Assembly: GCA_030847615.1 (NCBI GenBank)
Contig: JAUMIR010000001.1
Location: 83,997,501-84,061,500 of the forward strand
Origin: Gambelia wislizenii
Lineage: Eukaryota; Chordata; Lepidosauria; Squamata; Crotaphytidae
Length of the DNA: 64,000 bases
Reading direction: 5' to 3'
Part shown: one piece after another, positions 61,197 through 64,000 of the stretch
Position numbering within the stretch: position 1 is the stretch's first letter
Layout of the letters: each line of letters starts with the position of its first letter
Translations under genes and position numbers: made by a program
Notes under the pieces: model-generated
The model's database searches: none
What the model was told of the DNA's origin: nothing
The model's input: the letters and a program-made list of their open reading frames with translations, nothing else

Positions 61197-62739
61197 ATAA
61201 TGTAACAGCAGCCTGCTACTGGGTATGGGTGGTACAAAACTGGTCAAGTCAAATTACTGCATTCATAAGTCCACTAGGAAGATGCAACTCCCATACAAGA
61301 TTCCAGCCAGGATATTGTACATAAAAATCAGTGGAGAGAGTAAGCAATGTTCTACTGACTGCATTCAACTTAAGACCTCATTTCAGTTTTGAAAACCTTG
61401 TCTATATAAAAAAGTGAGCTTCGGATTATTATATTTTTTTTATGCTTATAGAAGAACTCTGAAAATGTAACCATTTGTGGTAAGTGGTGGCGAGGATTGG
61501 AAAGCTGGTACTATTTCATATGGCTCTGTCTTGCTGGTCAGACCACTAATGAGGTTTGTTCATCCAGTTTGCAATACACTAAGCATAGAGTTAGGTTCAG
61601 TGGTATCCCTCCACTGCCAAATACTCTTCAGTCCAGTGGAGAATCTGATCAGATGTTACTGCTGGTGTAACTCCTAGTTAAGGTGGTGGCAGTATAATAT
61701 AAGGAAATATCCAATAACCTCTTCCACAATCAATTCTCCATTCAAGTACAGCACAATGATGTGCAGGCTCTGCTCCTCCTATCAAGAACAGCTACTAAGG
61801 TCCCAACTACACCTACTGCTTTATGCTCTGAGGTTGAACAGGTTTCTCTACCTTTCTCTTAATAGAGAGAAGCTTTTTGCTTCTCTGCTTGCAAATGCCA
61901 TCCCCTCTTGTCAAACCACATTGGTTTTGCAAACTGAACTTTGTGGTCTTCACACATCTTCTAGAAGTGACTGAAGAAAATGAGAAAATATATTGGCCAG
62001 TATTCTGTATCAACTGCTTAGTTAAGTATACTAAGTAGAAATTCTGAATATGGAACAGTTATGGATAAGTAAATCTAGGTAACCGTTACATATTCACAAT
62101 TGCTACTTAATCATGACTGTTACAATATTGGGTGAAGGAGGTCCATTTTGCCTGTAATCAGAGCATGGATAATGTTTCCATCACATGGTGGGGGATCAGA
62201 CCAGGGGAGCTTACTTAGTCAAGCAGACCCAAAATACTGGCCATTTTCTTATGTCTGCAGAAGTTTAAGGAACACCTTCCCCTGAATACATCCATTCACT
62301 TCTTTGCAACAACTAGTTGTGTATCTTGTCAACAAGTACCACTGTACATGAATACAATCCAAGATGAATGTCACTGTACCTATAACTTTAGACAGAAAGT
62401 GAAGATGAAGATTTGGGCAATAATTATTACACTCATGGTTAACTGAAAAGTTGTCTAGCACACAAAAAACCAGCAATTCTGATGTATTAGAACTCAAAAT
62501 GTGGGTGTCTTTAATTTTTTTTCAAACTGTGCCTTATGAAATTTAACTATTCCCCAGTCATCAACTATATTGGCTTGGGATGATGGAAGCTGTAGTCCAG
62601 CCAATCTGGAGGGTACCCAGTGGGAAGAGTGAATCTATTCCAAATGAATGAAGAAATTCCCTATTCCAGCACTAATAACAGGATTCCATTAAATACAAAA
62701 TAAAAGTAGCTGTTTCTCATTCAGTGCAAGGGGGGAAAG
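61197..62739. other. Interval between convergent ERO1B and GPR137B 3' ends
   Basis: AT-rich, no coding signal on either strand; a short palindromic-repeat piece near 62565-62620 (gggatgatggaagctgtagtcc). Confidence 0.45.
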
Positions 62740-63380
62740 TCACTTGTCATTCATTTTATTCTTGGCTGCAAATTAAGATATATAGGTCATTTTTTAAAAA
62801 GTAAATGAACACCTTGCTGGAACAAGAATTTAATGGTTTATATTTGCATACTGACATTAGTCAAAAGACTTGATGAGATGCACTCAACTCCAACCAGCAC
62901 ATCAATTATACTGTACACTATACTTTATAAAGTGACATTGATATTAAAAACATAACTAGTTCTATACATATAAAAAGTGACAATGTAAGAAAAAGATTCT
63001 ATATATGAATTACAGTATCTTTCCACATAAAAATAATGAAGGAATACAAAATTTGTCCCTGAAGCTAGTTTTGTAAAAACATTATTGCATTTAAACTTTG
63101 TTACAAAGGGAGACTCATTGACTTCAGCAGTTCTCCTGTTTAGCCTTCACTATAAACGAGGACTCACTGACTTCAGTGGGAGTTCTCTTACGTATGGTAA
63201 ACAAGGAAATTTTTGCAGGATCACAGCCTAAATGCCACTTCTTGCAACAAAAATGTAACTATTGCTTTATCAAGTAGATTTGTTTTTCCTCCTACACCTT
63301 TCCATGAGCTGTGCAAAGCCTGTGTAACTTGTGTCCCATTCCTTATGCTGAATAAAAGGGAAATTAGCACTGTTTTGGTG
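62740..63380 (-). other. GPR137B: GPR137B 3' untranslated region (probable)
   Basis: Sequence downstream of the GPR137B stop on the minus strand, free of obvious repeats. The first canonical AATAAA met on this strand is at 62760-62755, with an ATTAAA at 62834-62829. I place the likely end just past these hexamers. Confidence 0.5.
62755..62760 (-). terminator. Candidate GPR137B polyadenylation signal
   Basis: AATAAA on the minus strand about 620 nt after the GPR137B stop codon, with an ATTAAA some 70 nt before it. Confidence 0.45.
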
Positions 63381-63492
63381 TTACATTGGGCTTGGTCGTT
63401 CAGTCTCTGATATATAATCATGCTGCAGAGATCCAACGTGAGCCATGAAACTATTGCTTTGATGCCCCCAATCGTAGTATTCAGGGGAGAAA
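63381..63492 (-). CDS. GPR137B: GPR137B, last coding exon (partial gene)
   Basis: On the minus strand a tttctag acceptor (63493-63494) is followed by one base completing a codon, then FSPEYYDWGHQSNSFM, AHVGSLQHDYISETERPSPM and TAA at 63383-63381. Human GPR137B ends, from memory, with a closely similar cytosolic tail containing YYDWG, TNSF and SLQ/TLQ elements. GPR137B is a multi-pass lysosomal membrane protein linked to Rag GTPase and mTORC1 control. Only this C-terminal exon is inside the window; the rest lies beyond position 64000. Its position, convergent with ERO1B, agrees with the gene order I recall for human chromosome 1q42-q43. Confidence 0.9.
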
Positions 63493-64000
63493 CTAGAAAA
63501 CAAAATTAAAGATAAATTAACATCATAAAACATGAAAGCTAAAACAGTATTTGAGGCCACGTGTTCTTGTGAAGTTCCTGGGCAAGTACTTGACTAGACA
63601 CAGTTTGGTTCAAGGAACTGTGTAGACATGTTTGCTGCAATCCTGTGGTTCTTGGAATGAATGCCAATAATGTTTGGCCAGGAATTCGCTAGAGGGCCTG
63701 GAATTGTAACAGAATGTTGCTTGGCCTAAATTTTATACTTAGTTGTTAATCCAGGTCATTAAGAGTTCTACAGTAACAATCTTCAATTGTACTGAGAGAG
63801 AAATCTGAGTCGAGTTTTTATTTACACTCAAAGGATTTTGATGAAAGGAAGGAAGGAAGAAAGATTGCTGATCTTCCTAATTGATCTATTTGTGTCTCAC
63901 AGCATCTATAACCTGTTTGGCTGGTTATCTTCCCAGCTCTCTGTGTAGAATAATGCATTAAGAGAAGTAATTTTTATTCTTCTGGTATCCTGCAACCTTG
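63493..64000 (-). other. GPR137B: GPR137B last intron, partial
   Basis: Sequence upstream of the GPR137B terminal exon on the minus strand, starting with its ttttctag acceptor; no further exon seen before the window end. A GGAA repeat lies at about 63844-63860. Confidence 0.7.

Noticed and set aside
1..64000. CRISPR arrays, tRNA genes, bacterial operons, phage-like modules
   Set aside because: None seen. tRNA-like and 5S-like sequences are SINE heads; repeats are transposons or microsatellites.

Overview
This window is vertebrate nuclear DNA, most likely from a squamate reptile (lizard or snake). The case rests on repeat content: many tRNA-derived SINEs with ACA-rich tails (Sauria-SINE type), SINEs with a 5S-rRNA-like head, and LINEs of the L2, CR1, L1 and RTE-like types together with many Tigger-like and hAT-like short DNA transposons. 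No prokaryotic, viral or CRISPR-like locus was seen.

The main gene is a complete ERO1B (ERO1-like beta, the endoplasmic-reticulum thiol oxidase) on the + strand. Sixteen coding exons were joined by eye, from the ATG at 21119 to the stop at 59319-59321. They give 475 codons in one continuous frame with every splice phase matching. The protein keeps the outer (C98/C103) and inner (C401/C404) redox cysteine pairs, the FAD-contact residues and the regulatory cysteines, and resembles the beta paralogue rather than ERO1A throughout. The start lies in a CpG-rich promoter that contains a perfect ER stress response element (20687-20705). Intron 15 has a GC-AG boundary, and exons 9 and 10 are only 12 and 27 nt long.

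At the right end, on the minus strand, is the last coding exon of GPR137B (63381-63492), a lysosomal multi-pass membrane protein. ERO1B and GPR137B therefore converge tail to tail, as I recall for the human 1q42-q43 region. About 4 kb of 3' UTR and intergenic sequence separates the two stop codons.

Layout: 1-20.6 kb is intergenic DNA with no convincing host exon. It holds SINEs, DNA-transposon relics, a 151-bp direct duplication and an almost intact RTE-like LINE (about 13.9-17.85 kb). The CpG island and ERO1B exon 1 lie at 20.6-21.3 kb. Intron 1 (21.2-30.2 kb) carries a CR1 inserted in an opposite-strand L2. Exons 2-14 lie between 30.2 and 51.7 kb, with nested L2/SINE debris in intron 4 and a decayed L1 in intron 11. 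Intron 14 (51.7-57.5 kb) holds an L2 with an uninterrupted frame of more than 1,030 codons, antisense to ERO1B, then a G-rich minisatellite ending in a Helitron-like 3' terminus. Exons 15-16 and the 3' UTR follow.

I did not find an undescribed multi-gene system. The observations most worth following up are the promoter element, the GC-AG intron, the coding-competent LINEs and the Helitron-like minisatellite. All assignments come from reading the sequence and remembered family features; no alignment or database search was run.
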